A stretch of DNA of 64,000 bases from Chiua virens (taxonomy: Eukaryota > Basidiomycota > Agaricomycetes > Boletales > Boletaceae), in the NCBI GenBank assembly GCA_019787685.1, contig JAHNUO010000008.1:1674001-1738000 (forward strand), given 5' to 3'. A program made the position numbers and the translations under genes. Under the pieces are notes generated by a model. The model was not told the origin of the DNA. It saw only the letters and a program-made list of their open reading frames with translations, and searched no databases. The stretch's first letter is position 1, and each line of letters opens with the position of its first letter. This document shows, one piece after another, positions 1-11,598 of this stretch.

Positions 1-861
1 TTGGAATTCACCTGAGGCAGGAGGACTAGACTCGCCTTCGGTCAAGAGAGCGGCATATTCCCACTGCTCATCTTGATCCAACCAGATCCTACCTCCGCCA
101 TCACGATAAACGTCGGAGACACCGACGACGCCATCTTTCCGGGCCCGTGTTTCCATGGCACGCTTGATGACGTTATCGATATCGCCACTGTCGACTTGCA
201 TGACAACAGCTTGGTCGGAGAAAGGAGGTGGTAGTGGATGCTTGGATTTCTTGCGTCGCACGATGGAAGGCGAATCTGCTGGTGCTTTCGACTTCATTCT
301 GGGAGGGGGATCGGGCCAAACAAACTCGGCTTTAGACTTGCCTCGTGGGCGAAGTACGGAGAGCGAACGCAATCGGGCAAGACTGCGAGGTTGACAGGCA
401 GGAGAAGGGCCAGGCGGGCCGGGGATGTTCTTTGCTGTGGCTGGACATTGAGGTTTGACTGGGAAGGGGAGTGCAGCAGAAACTGGTGTCCTTTGGAGCT
501 GGGGGACGACGGAAGTATGACCAAAAGGAATATTTAGCTTGAAGTCCTGGTGGGTGGGGGTAACAGCGTAGGCCGTACTAGCAGTTGGAGTGGGTGGATT
601 GTGGAAGGAAGATGTAGTGGGAATGCGAATGGAGGGAGTAGTTGGATGACGACTCCTGCTGAAAGAGTCATGGCGATTTGGAGAGACATAGGCAGGAGTA
701 CCAGGCTGCACGCCGTGATCAGCCAAGCTGGACGTGCGACGGAGTCCGCGAGGGGGTTGGTTAGAGGGCGAAGTAGGAAGAGGTTGAATGGGCCGATTTT
801 TATGTGGAGGATAGGCAAGGGAGTGGTAGTCGGTTCTAATCGCTGTGTGCGAGTGCGGCAT
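1..861 (-). CDS. Hypothetical low-complexity protein, N-terminal 287 residues (runs off left edge)
   Basis: The minus strand is open from an ATG at 861-859 to the window edge, so the C-terminus is missing. An in-frame stop lies upstream of this ATG with no earlier in-frame ATG between, which fixes the start. The first ~190 residues are rich in Pro, Ser, Thr and Arg with no recognisable domain. A basic patch (RRKKSK) follows near residue 200. The segment beyond it looks folded: it has a possible helix (DIDNVIKRAMETRARKDG) and an acidic, aromatic stretch (RIWLDQDEQWEYAALL). No family is recognised. Basic and disordered character would fit a nuclear or regulatory protein, but this is only inference. 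A TATA-like site lies about 180 bp upstream. Codon use and lack of stops over 287 codons support a real gene. Confidence 0.7.
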   Translation of the reverse strand, partial: MPHSHTAIRTDYHSLAYPPHKNRPIQPLPTSPSNQPPRGLRRTSSLADHGVQPGTPAYVSPNRHDSFSRSRHPTTPSIRIPTTSSFHNPPTPTASTAYAVTPTHQDFKLNIPFGHTSVVPQLQRTPVSAALPFPVKPQCPATAKNIPGPPGPSPACQPRSLARLRSLSVLRPRGKSKAEFVWPDPPPRMKSKAPADSPSIVRRKKSKHPLPPPFSDQAVVMQVDSGDIDNVIKRAMETRARKDGVVGVSDVYRDGGGRIWLDQDEQWEYAALLTEGESSPPASGEFQ

Positions 862-1634
862 CAGTGACGGTGTGATATCGGGATTGTCTGTCAAGTGTTT
901 GGTTAAATCGGAACTGAAGCAAAAACGTTTGGAACAAGACAAACAGGCAACTCAGAGAAAAGGATAAGAGGCAAATTCCAGGGAGTCTAAGAGTATGAAA
1001 TGTGATGTGAGATCTTGAGACATGACGAACGAGAAGATGGGCTTATATATGAAGGATCAGCAAGAGGTCACCGTGGTCCACAACGGTGGCGCCCACACGA
1101 AAACTGAGACAACCAAGCAAGAAAACAATTCATTGTCGTTCACACTCGCATTGTCTTGCTACAACAATGACTCTTTATGATGCAGGACAAGCCTCACCTT
1201 ATCGACGTCCAGGATTGTGGTAGTACCTCCGAGTCCGCACCGCGCGGTCCATGATTCTGCTGGTAGAAACAATTTCAAACAAAAGACTCGGTACACTTCT
1301 GACTCACTTCAGTGTTCACACCCGGTCACGGTGACCAATTGTTTTGGTTTCATCAAAGCGTCGCAACGCGACTCAACGTGGTTCTACGTGTCGCAACTCG
1401 CGCATCATTATTATCCGAATTTTCGGGACCGACATATCGAGTGCATGTCTGATGTCGTGTTCTCCGAGGATACTGGTAGATACAAGCCTAGATGTTTATA
1501 TCGCCTGAGAGGCTCCGACTTCGGTATCTAAATTTTTCGGTTGGTGTCGCATCTTGCCAAAAACAAAGCAACATCAGATCTATAGTAGCCTACACGTTCA
1601 CTCATCCTTGATTGATTTCCGTGTCTCCTTTTTT
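862..1634. other. Intergenic region
   Basis: Holds the promoter side of the left-edge gene and the 3' side of the zinc-finger gene. An open frame at 1217-1531 (plus) has no family resemblance and no splice structure and is not called. Confidence 0.5.
1042..1049 (-). promoter_or_regulatory. TATA-box candidate for the leftmost gene
   Basis: Read on the minus strand this is TATATAAG, about 180 bp upstream of the ATG at 861. The spacing would leave a 5' UTR of roughly 150 nt. Confidence 0.4.
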
Positions 1635-2981
1635 TCATGACTCCCTTCCCCTTCCCTCTATACCGCTTTGAATATGCACAGCTCCACCCCGGCCAGTTCC
1701 GGGTCCACGGTAAGCTAAACCCCTCGGATGTCCACCTCGTTCGGGACGCGCATCAGTGGCAAATCTACCTGCCTGTACGTGTCCTTTATGTGTCAATGTG
1801 TGAACATTCGCAGCGATCCTAGCCCTCCCTCTCCCTCTCGGTCCAAAGTTATTTTTCGACACTTGTGGGTTATGCATTTCAGGGTGCATAAATCCTCCGC
1901 TTTTACCGCCCCGTCCGAACCGAATTGCCGGTGGTACTAACGAGAGTGAGCTCATCGACTGCGCCAGATCGTCTACTCGTCCGTAAGATGATGAAGACGG
2001 GCGTGTGCTCGACTTGACGAGGAGATGGGGGTTTTGGAGACGTGGCAGGAGATCTAGCGTTGGTTCCGTCGTTATACCGAGCTTTGGGCGTCTCTTCGCC
2101 CTCTTCGCCCTCATCCACGTCTTCTCCGTCGCTGTTTTCCTGTCTCTCTTCCTCCGTTCCATTTCCCTCTTCCTCTTCGCCTTCCTCATCCCCACTTTCA
2201 GAGTCCATTTCCATGCTTTCTTTTTCCTCCGTTTCGGTCTCCTGTCCCTTATTATCATCCCTCGGCTTCCATGTTCCACGTATCATGCTGGCACCATCAC
2301 CCCATCTCTTTAGTAGGCCCCCAACCCCCTTATTTGTAACAGCGAAGAAGTATTCCTTTGGGTATGAGTGTGCTTGGATGAGATGTAACCTCCTCGCTTT
2401 AGGTGTTGAGAATAGGCGTGGACATGAAACTAGATGGCATGCGAACTACCACAATAGTACCAGCCTAAGTGATCTCGGTGGATCGAGTGGTAAAAACGCA
2501 CGATCTTTTCTCCCCTCTCTTTCCGCACTGCAGCAAGGGGGTCATGACACTCGGTTTGATGCTGTCGATAGGGAGAGAAAAGGTCAACATCCACGATGAC
2601 ACCTTGAACAACTGGATGTATTCACCAATTCCAGCAGTCGTGCATCTGGAAAGACACACCCAGCAGCCTCGCTGCTCACAGACATGCGCGTGGTACTTCC
2701 CATAGTGAATCTCGAGATCGCGCGAGGTGGCGATCGGGGTGGGTTTGTTATGCGGCGGATTGCAAGTTGGGGGTAACGTACACAGCAAGACGCGATCGGG
2801 AGTATGTGCATCAGACGTTCGAGAAGACTTGAACATGGGTGCCACTTCTTGATCCTGATCTTGGGTTCGGAACTGTGCTGGATGTTGTGCTTGAGCTTGG
2901 ATGGTGGATGAGGTCGTGTGGAGTAATGTCGCGGTATCTGATAATCGCGGGAGAGGCGCGCGGACGTTTGGAGGCGTGCAT
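1635..2981 (-). CDS. ZNF511-like C2H2 zinc-finger protein, with single-base frame breaks
   Basis: Spliced minus-strand gene. Exon 1 runs from a likely ATG at 2981 to 2626, exon 2 from 2561 to 2502, exon 3 from 2445 to the stop at 1635. The introns (64 and 56 nt) have GT-AG ends. The joined product shows the ZNF511-type order: a first finger (CTLPPTC...RDLEIHYGKYHAHVC), a second (CVFPDARLLEL + HQTECHDPL), a third (FACHLVSCPRLFSTPKARRLH), then YPKEYFFAVTNKGVGG and LLKRWGDGAS, typical of fungal members. An acidic Glu-rich tract and a Gly/Arg-rich tail follow. Three frame changes are needed: near 2850 (N-terminus, so the start is uncertain), one extra base near 2663 between CEQRGC and VFPDAR, and one near 2005 before SSSSYGRVDDLAQ. 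Strong conservation on both sides of each break suggests recent decay or assembly indels. A role in nucleic-acid binding is inferred from the fingers. Confidence 0.75.
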
Positions 2982-3168
2982 CAAAAAGGGCGTGGTCTCT
3001 GCTGGGATGTGTTCAAGTTTATTATCGTTGCCTATCTGGTTTGTTACCCGTCGCGGGCTTTGAATTTGTATATTGTCACAAGTTGTGTGACACATGTCAC
3101 GTCTTCCATCCACTGGAAAACAAATTCACCACAGCTCCGACGACACTGCGCTTGACGCCAGAGCCTCA

Positions 3169-4750
3169 ATGTCTTCGAAACGCAAGTGGGACCAAGCTGC
3201 GCCTGAAGTCTACGGGGACGTCGCCGATGTACCTTCCAAGGCCACCAAAACTGAAGAAGGAAAGTCGGCGTCGGAAGCAGCTGCAGCGGCCGCTGCCATC
3301 GCTGCCAAAATCGCGGCCCAGTTCAGTGCGGGCGGGTCTACAGCCGGAAGCATACAGATTGGGCAGAGAGACCCTCATGATGCCGAGTTCACTCATGACA
3401 TCGATATCAATGACGTTCGGAATCGATATGTCTTGACCAAGGGCTCTACGCAGATGGATGTATGTTTGTTCTTTATTTTCATTCCTTTTCGCCTCTCTTT
3501 TGAGAGGCTGTACTGTGTTTGGTGACATTTCAATGGATTGACTGTGATTGCGGCAGATACACGAAGACACCGGTGCGTCAGTCAGCACCAAAGGTGTCTG
3601 GTATCCAGACCGATCCAAGGCCACGGAGAAGGATCCTCCACTGTACCTCCACCTCTCCGCATCCTCGAGAGATGTCCTTCAAAGCGCTATCGATAAAGTA
3701 AACGAACTGATTAACATGGACCTCGGACCACTTGTCGAGGATAAAAAGGACCGATTACGCGAGAAGGTAGCTTGAAGGTACCCATATTCTGCGCGCGCGC
3801 GACTCACCATTGTCTAGCGAAAATGGCCAGAAGAAAAGCTTCCGGTTGGTCTCGAGACGATCCGAAATTTCAACGTGCGCGCGAAAGTTGTTGGACCACA
3901 GGTAATGGTGTCGTGATTTCGGGGATGTTCGTTCTGAGCATACTTCAGGGTGTTTTCGTGAAATATATTCAACAAGAGACGGGTACGCGCGTTCAGATCA
4001 AGGGTCTCGGCTCGGGGTTTGTGGAGCAAGAGACTGGGAAAGAGTCAGAGGAGCCTATGCACATACACATAACGTGTGTCCGATCATCCCTCTTTCCGAC
4101 TGACCAACCTACCTACAATTCTCCAGTGGTCCAGACGATGGCCAAGTTGCTCGAGCGAAAGCTCTCACAGAAGATCTTCTTGAAGTTGTGCGTGCGGAAC
4201 ACGGGAAGGCTCAAGGGGCTCTCGCACAGCAACAAATGGAACTTCACCAAGCACAAATGCAGTATGCCCAATACAGCGTCATGTCGGTACGTCCATCTAT
4301 CTTGAGTTGTCCAGGTAGGCGCTCGACACTCAATGTGGCGGTCCTGTTGCTTTGTAGACACCAGGCGGATATGGTTCCGCACCTCCGCCTCCTGACAATT
4401 CACCTCCACCTCCACCGCCCGGCGAACAACCACCACCACCTCCAAATGGGAGCGGAGCCCCAGTTCCTGGGGCCTCCGATGACTCCATGGACACATACTC
4501 TGCATACTGGTACCGGTCTGTTTTTTCATCGATGTCCTTTTGTTCACACACGTCACATTTGCACTCTAGGGCACAGTTTGGATACGACGTCAATTCACCA
4601 CAGTTTAAAGAATGGGCAGCGAGTCAGCAACAACAATACAGTCAATACTATGCTCAACAAGGGTATGCAGATGGTGCAACACCAGGTGCGCCAGGAGGTG
4701 CGCCTCCACCTACAGACGGTGCGCCGCCGCCGCCGCCGCCGCCTGTATAG
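3169..4750 (+). CDS. KH-domain RNA-binding protein, KHDC4/BLOM7-like
   Basis: Seven exons: 3169-3459, 3557-3766, 3818-3901, 3949-4073, 4127-4286, 4358-4509 and 4570-4750. All introns are GT-AG and 47-97 nt, and the joined frame gives 400 residues. The N-terminus begins MSSKRKWDQ, followed by an Ala-rich helix. A first KH-like module spans about residues 80-165 (NRYVLTKG...EDTGASVSTKGVWYP). A second KH module (NFNVRAKVVGPQG, FVKYIQQETGTRVQIKG) has a GPQG loop split by the exon 3/4 junction. HIHITGPDDG and a Gln-rich helix follow. The last ~110 residues are Pro-rich, with a Tyr/Gln-rich stretch (QFKEWAASQQQQYSQYYAQQ). This order matches KHDC4/BLOM7, a splicing-associated RNA-binding protein in animals. 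A role in pre-mRNA processing is inferred from the family. The frame has no defect, unlike the neighbouring zinc-finger gene. Confidence 0.88.
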
Positions 4751-5605
4751 GTGTTCCTACCCACAGCCCTGGTCATGGTGCTAACCTTCGACTTGATCCT
4801 GGGATTGGGAAGCATGTCTGGTTATTGTTATAAATGATTTCTTTTCCAGCTTGCTTTATTTTCAATGTATATTTTTTTCTTTTTGTGAGTACAGGTAAGG
4901 GAACAGAATGCGTGAGTTACATGGTACCGTCGAAGGGGAGTCATAGTGGTCGCCCTGCAGTTTCCACAATTACCATGCAATACCTTCTGGAGTGGGACTA
5001 ACGTCTGGATCTCTAGACGCTGAATCGGCCGCCCAATTCGCGCATTTGTAGGTGGAAGATCTTGTGACTCGTCTTATCGTTGTTGCGGAATTACACTTCT
5101 GACGGTTAATAGACGAGGTGATGGTCTATCCTCCCCATGTTCCGAGGGTCTTTGGCCTCGACTCTCAAGAGTCGGTCGATCAGAAAACTTGCGAAAGCTA
5201 GCTGCGAAAACTCACAGGTCCCGAAACCACACATGTATCCCCTTGATCCATTGATCGTGCCTCGGTACCCGGATCATCACGCGCAGCATCATTGCATATA
5301 GGCTCGCCCTGTAGCCTTTGAACCTCTACTGCGGTACTTGCTTATCACCGATTCAACGCCCATTCAGAGACCGCTTTTGATACCCGTTCTATATATGAGA
5401 GCAGTTGTTCCATATCAATAACGGAAGTTATCGAGTATGAAATATCCGGACTACTATCAGTGTTCAGTTCCCTGATGCCCGCTCAATCTGCCTGACAACC
5501 TTAGATAATTGTACGTTGGGTACATATAGTAGTAATGTTTACTGGCTCCGCATCATTACCTCCCCTATACCGTCTTCGTAGCGACGTTCGAGTCGTTTGT
5601 GATCC
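4751..5605. other. Intergenic region, 3' end of the KH gene and upstream of DUF6534 copy A
   Basis: The first 130 bp are AT-rich, with T-runs consistent with a transcript end region. No coding signal or repeat was recognised in the rest. Confidence 0.5.
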
Positions 5606-7614
5606 ACGTCGACCAACCTGGCATCTACTCCCCCATATGATCTGCTTTATGGTCCCTTCTATTTCGGTACGATCTTGTCGACCGCGTTTTATGGCGTTTT
5701 CTGCATGCAGACGTGAGTGACGGTATTTCTATGGATGGTCAGACTAACAGGTTGCTAACGCTCTGAACAGATTCTTTTACTATGTTCAGTAAGTCCGCTT
5801 TTCGAGTACTCGTTCAGTGAGGATTTATTGTGTCTTCGTTGCACAGTTATCCAAAGGATCGTACGGGTATCAAGGCTTTTGTAAGTCAGGTTGCGAACTT
5901 GTCCTCCACAATTTTATGGATCGATCTTTGTCACGGACAGGTAGCAGCTGTATGGTAATGTCTAGAATTGCTCAAGAGATTGGTCCGCGACCATCCTGGT
6001 GGACGCTTACCTCAAATATGATAGGGCTTTCAATACAATACATGAAGCGTTATCTATCTCTGGAAGTGCGTATCTCTCTGCTTTTCATGCAGCACTGTTT
6101 GGATGCTGATGATTCTCATAGCGTACAAGTATATCATGACCGGTTTACTCATTCCTGATTCATATCAGATCGGAAATCCGTGCGTAGATTGATTGCAAGT
6201 TCCCCCGCTCGTTCTGACATGATTCTAACCTACAGAGAGATGATTGTAAGTCCCGAAGATCTTGTCGTCCGGAAAGGTTGACCAATGCGTTGTAGTTGCA
6301 GATCTTACCCACGGTAGGCATCTACACCACGAAGCAGTCAAGACGAGAGCGAGTTCTCACACTATTCGTGCAGCTCCTGGTGACGATACATATGCGGGCT
6401 TTTTTTGTCTACCGAATTTACATTGGTTCGTCCGACACATCTAGTGTCTTTTTTGTCTTGATTTGTCGCCTGACTCGGGATCCTTCAGTTACCGGAAAGA
6501 AGATCATTGTACCACTGATATGGGTGAGGATGATACCTAGGGAATATGATTCCAGCGCCTGCTGAAATGCTAGATCTAGATCGTCCTTGCGACTCTCCAG
6601 CTCGGTAAGATCCTATCTGCTCAGTTTTGCGATTAGTCAAATCGGACAGGGATTTCACAACAAGTGATTGTACTTTGTGGGTGGTCACCGGTCATTCGAA
6701 CACATTCGTAAGTCACTAAATATTGATGACCGTCACAATAGATTATCTTGCGAATGCGCTGTATAGCGTGAACGGGTTCGTTTGTTCATTCGACCTTGCT
6801 GCTATTTACTAATATATGGCTTCATCCGACTCTAGCCAGGTGCAGGCTGTCGAGCTCAGTAAGCTCGCTAGTAATCCGATCATAGTAAGGACTGAAAGTC
6901 CATGTTGTGTAACGAACTCATCTTGCAATGGGCAGACCCTGATCACCACCCTTCCTCTCCGTAGGATCAGGCATGGATATCCTGATTGCTCTTTTATGAT
7001 AATCTTACTGCGGCGCAAGCGGACCGCCGCCGGGTTCGCAAGGTAAGTGCGCACGACCACCTGGCATCTCGCTGACATGGAAATCCACGATCTGATGACG
7101 ACCGATATCAGTACGGTACACATTTTCCAACGCCTTGCCATTTTCGCAATCAATACAGGTATCTGGCCTGCCGTCCTTTCTCTTCTGACCGTCATCTTGG
7201 TGCGTGCCATCGCGGTCGTGTTTCGAAGGGACTAGAATTGTTCCCTGATAGCTGACAGAAACCATAGTTGCATGCCTTCCCAACGACCACGATTTACTTT
7301 ATTCCCCGTATGCCTCTTTGCGCGGTCTATTCCAACACGCTTCTGGCCAACTTGAATGCAAGAACGTATATCGGGGGTGGCGCGACGACACAGTTTGTAG
7401 ATCTGGACTTGTTTGCAAGGCAAGGTTCGGAAGTGTCTGCACAGACTGAAGCGCAAGACAGGAATGGGGAGATCCCCATGCGGGTTTTTTCCTCTCCGCG
7501 ACAGGTAGGTTTCAGTCTCATCTTGCAGAGTGTGTGATGGGCTTACTTGTTTAGATGCCGTTCTTGTAGGGTGTTTGGAAGACAACGGAGACATCCGTGT
7601 TTTCGGATGCGTGA
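5606..7614 (+). pseudogene. DUF6534 membrane protein, copy A (start codon lost, one frameshift)
   Basis: First of four tandem DUF6534 genes (predicted seven-helix membrane proteins of Agaricomycetes; molecular function unknown). Exons align one by one with intact copy B. Examples are LLYGPFYFGTILSTAFYG, YPKDRTGIKAF, YKYIMTGLLIPD, RAFFVYRIYI, FPTTTIYFIPRMPLCAVY, NTLLANLNARTYIGGG and the terminal exon GVWKTTETSVFSDA ending at 7612-7614. Where B, C and D have ATG, copy A has ACG (5606-5608), and an in-frame TGA directly precedes it. In the exon near 6970-7040 a base is missing at about 6990 relative to copy C, which brings a TGA into frame. The remaining splice sites look usable. Two independent lesions make this copy a probable pseudogene. 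Confidence 0.8.
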
Positions 7615-8932
7615 CACGGCGAAGACGCCATGTTAAAGTGTGGCCGAATTGATTTCAAATAGATGCTAGCTAGTCAACTCGGTTCATCCGTTATCTTCTT
7701 CCATCTTATCGGAGCTTATCTTGGAACCTTCGAACCAGCATGTGTTGTGTACCAATGAATACACATCAAGAAGTCGATACGGTCTGCTCTGGCCCGGGAC
7801 TGTCACCATGCTTTGGAGTCCGAACAAGTCCGACGAGCTCGTGAGTATCCGATGGATGCGCCATGGACGTTCGCTCATCACTGGCAAGCGTAATGTTTGG
7901 ATCTGGGACTGGCATTTGTCGGAAGACTTCCAGTTATCTCGATGCATTCACAGCGATAGACGAGTCCGACATCAATCATGCCAATCTCGGATCACATGTC
8001 AGTTCCTTCAGATAAAAACTTGCTGGTCCGAGTCGTCTGACTCTGATTAATTAAATACCGTAGACGTAAAGTAAACAAGCCATTCGCGTATGTTCCGGCC
8101 GCGCCGACTCCACTCCATATCCGATCGGAGCGGATTCCCGGAAATGGACTCCAGCCACCGCCGGCCTTTTGCTGGATCCGGGCACTTTTCCATCAGGTCT
8201 TTCACCAACCGAGAGAACCACAATGCTTGCACTACTAGGCCACGCACATGCCTGGGCGCACTGGTGACTTATGAAACAATCTGAACATAACAGGCAGCCA
8301 TGTGTCATATCAGGTTTGTATGTAAAGAACGTGTGCATATTTCCGGTTCTTCCTGTGCTACTTGACAGAAAAGCAGTCTTGATCATTACTCCGATAGTTC
8401 TCGCTTCATACCACGTTGTGAACAACCCGTCTCAGACTCTCAGACTTTATTGTCTACGATTATGTACAAAACTCAGAAACCCGGCAGTCATCGTATTTTC
8501 CTGCCATTCCGGTCACCATAACGCTAACTGATCGTTAGAACCAGACCACTACTTCAATATTAGGAGACGGCAGCCCGGCGATACGGTGATAAAATGCGTC
8601 GTAGGCCCCGTGGCTATCGTCCCAGATCAGAACATTCGGCAGAACGACATTTGCGGCGAATGAGTGGCCACTCGGGGGAAGTAAGAGCTGAATCTTGTGC
8701 AAGTGGGGTAAACATAACGAACACCATGAACAGATTACGAATTTTTTGAGGCTGCGCGAACACAGTAAGTAGATCTCGATCCAAAATCATTGCTATCGTG
8801 ATGCGCCCATGATGACGGTTGTTGGTTAGCGCCTGCGCCATGTATACCTATGCATATAATACGAGCCGACTTCGTTCCAGTCCGCTTCCTTGGCTCCAAT
8901 TCCATTTCTGCTCACTGAAGCAGCGTCGACTC
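7615..8932. other. Intergenic region between DUF6534 copies A and B
   Basis: No gene recognised. Several short open frames on both strands lack family resemblance. The right end carries the promoter of copy B, including a 15-bp motif at 8800-8814 and an AT-rich TATA-like stretch near 8850-8860. Confidence 0.5.
8800..8814 (+). promoter_or_regulatory. Motif GATGCGCCCATGATG upstream of DUF6534 copy B
   Basis: Identical 15-mer occurs 133 bp before the start of copy B and 164 bp before the start of copy D (23786-23800). It was not seen upstream of copy A. It may be a transcription-factor site or simply conserved duplicated sequence. Confidence 0.4.
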
Positions 8933-10887
8933 ATGTCAACAAGCTCGTCTGCCCCCCCGTATGCATTGTTATACGGCGCGTACTACTTCGGTACCATCAT
9001 TTCGACCGCATTTTACGGTATCACATGCATGCAAACGTTCGTACTTTCTATTCGTGGCTTCGAGGGCACTTGAAACGCCTACCTTCAATTCAACAGATTC
9101 TTCTATTATGTCCAGTAGGCTAATCTCTCCAGTACAACCCCACCATCTGACCATTTCGATCGCAACTTCTTTCAGTTATCAAAATGATGCTCAGCGTACA
9201 AAGACCTTCGTGAGTACCTAATGGACGATGGAGTCCAGCTTGATAACTTACGATCTGTCTTAGGTAGCAATCGTGTGGTAATGCCCATTTTTTCTTTTTC
9301 TGCTGCAAAATTATTCGGCTCACAACCTTCTAATGATGTAATAGGGTGCTCAATACGGTTCATGAAGCTTTGGTTATTGTTGCAAGTTCGTCCTTCTTGC
9401 CCTACGCTTGGATAATTCCCTCATTTAGCACCAAAATAGCGTACAAATATATTATGACCGGCCTGCTGATACCAGATTCATACCTGACCGCGAACCCGTG
9501 AGTCATCACTTACAGACCGTCATTCATTCATCAATCCTTGACTGGAATCTTCCAGTGAGATGGTTGTAAGTCCGACTTTTGATTTCTTGGATTTCTGTCC
9601 TTAAATTGTTTTATAGTTACATATACTTCCAACGGTAGGCATTTACTTTCTTCCAGAACAAGTCCTGACGTGGTTTAGGCTCTGGTTACGCTGTGTATAC
9701 GAGGCTATTTTGTCTATCGAATCTACCTTTGTACGCATTTAATCGTCCTTCGGGCCCTGCCCCGTCTGCTCACGGCTCGGGATGTTCAGTCGTAGGGAAT
9801 AAGATTGTTGTGCCGATTATATGGGTAAGGTTTCACCCAAGGTAACTTTGATTCGCTCAGTCATATTGTAGGTTATCCCTGCCAGCGTCGAGTTTGGTAA
9901 GACATTCTCTATTCAAGACTCAGGCTAAACACTAATGATTTTTTATTTTCTGACACCAAGTGACTTCCATTCGTAAGGCATATCGATATCCTCGCAGCAG
10001 GATACTAATAACAAATTTCAAGTTTATATTTCCTATGCGCTGCGTACTGTGAATGGGTCCGGCCACGTCTTTTATGCAGCTTGTTATTTACTAATGTTTG
10101 TCTTTCATTAGTGAAGTACAGGCTGTCGGGCTTGGAGCACTCGGTGTCAACCCATTTTTGGTGGGGATAAGAATTCATAACCTAGATTGGAAACTCAACA
10201 TCCTGTGGACAGACAGTAGGCACCATCAACCTCGCTGTCTCGGCCGGGGTGGATATCCTGATCGCCATTTGTATGACATTTTTACTCTTTCGCAAGCGAT
10301 CCAGAACCAGATTCGCCAGGTAAGCCCACATTTCTCAACTTTACTGCGTCGTCAACTCTCCTGATTATGCACTTTGATCTCCAAGCACGGTACACCTCTT
10401 GCAACGTCTTACTGTGTTTGCGGTGAATACGGGCATCTGGCCTGCATCGCTCGCCCTCTTGACCATCATCCTCGTGCGTGCCATTGCGGATATATTCCAA
10501 ATTGTCTGTGATAATTCTAAAACACTATAGCTGCATGTCTTCCCGACAAACATTGTCAACTACTTGCCTTACATCCCACTTTGTTCTGTCTATTGCAATA
10601 CCCTTCTTGCCAACTTGAACGCTAGAGCATATATCGCGGGTCGCGAAACGACGCAAGTTATAGATATGGACCTGTTTTCAATATCAGTGTCTCAGGCGTC
10701 GGAAAGTACGGCAGTCGTCGAGCAACATGAGGTGTTACGGTTCGCCTCCTCGGCCAAAGAGGTAGGTATTTTTGCCCGACTTCGTGCAACCATAACGAGC
10801 TCATTTAATAACGACTCGCGATAGGATGAGAGTTTAGTCACGGAAATCGTACCAGCTCTTGAAAGTATGCCCTCGCGGATAATGTAG
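8933..10887 (+). CDS. DUF6534 domain membrane protein, copy B (intact, 18 exons)
   Basis: ATG at 8933. Eighteen exons with GT-AG introns give 330 residues ending at TAG 10885-10887. Several exons are tiny: 18, 34, 14, 41, 58, 10, 18, 52, 35, 25, 12 and 34 nt in the middle of the gene. The product starts MSTSSSAPPYALLYGAYYF with helix 1, then FFYYVHYQND, a helix with NTVHEALVIV, RGYFVYRIYL, a helix with KIVVPIIW, SYALRTVNGE, TVGTINLAVSAGVDILIA, then the DUF6534 core (LLQRLTVFAVNTGIWPASL, FPTNIVNYLPYIPLCSVYC, NTLLANLNARAYI). The tail of about 80 residues is polar and cytosolic by analogy. Family members are predicted plasma-membrane seven-helix proteins of unknown role. The first intron starts GTTCGT, an unusual but usable donor. 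This is the best template for annotating the other copies. Confidence 0.87.
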
Positions 10888-11598
10888 AACTAGCTAGAGT
10901 GTGATTGCGAACCCAGGTAGGTGCTTGTTACCAAGTTCCATCCTCTTGACTAGGTTCTCGTTTGATTCCTATATCACCAGGGTCAGTTTCATTCTCACGA
11001 CAGTGCTTCTTTCGTGTTCTATTGGAACGCATCATGTGCCAGGTGTACTATCATACAAGGAATGTGAGTTGAGATAGCCGCGCGAAGAGAGGGTTTTAAG
11101 GTAAGCTTTACAGCACTCAGTGACTCAGAAGTGAGATAAAATTGCCTTCTCGCTCTCGCTCACTCATTTTGTTGCACAGACCACGGCTAGTACGCCGGAT
11201 CGAAATTTACGCAACTTCCCTTGACAATGGCGTATGATATTGCAATCGAGATGAGACCAACTCATGACTCAAGGACGCAAGGGGAGGAACGGAGTGTCAT
11301 TCTTCATGGACAACTTTGACTCGGGTTAAACATTCCGAGAAGACTTTCGGAGGACGGACGAGCGTGAGAGCGTTTTCCGTGTGCCGATTTCTGCCACGTC
11401 CAAGATGCATAGAAATTATGATTCCGTGAGAGACAGAAACGACCTGTCAATCGAACTCAACCGCGTGATCACCCGATTGCGAAGAACTCGTCACCAATGT
11501 ATGGTCACTCTCAACCGAGGAAGTCTACCGAGGCTCGCGCGGGGACGCCGGTATAAACGGGTATCTACGATAATGCGTAATAGATTGCTGGATCCGGT
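10888..11598. other. Intergenic region
   Basis: Convergent 3' ends of DUF6534 copy B and the minus-strand membrane protein gene. No further gene, repeat or RNA was recognised. Confidence 0.5.

Noticed and set aside
1217..1531. 104-codon plus-strand frame
   Set aside because: No similarity to any family known to me, no introns, GTG start only.
2005..2599. Plus-strand Ser/Phe-rich frames over 2005-2599
   Set aside because: Antisense to the acidic and zinc-finger coding region of the ZNF511-like gene, which has splice sites and conserved motifs.
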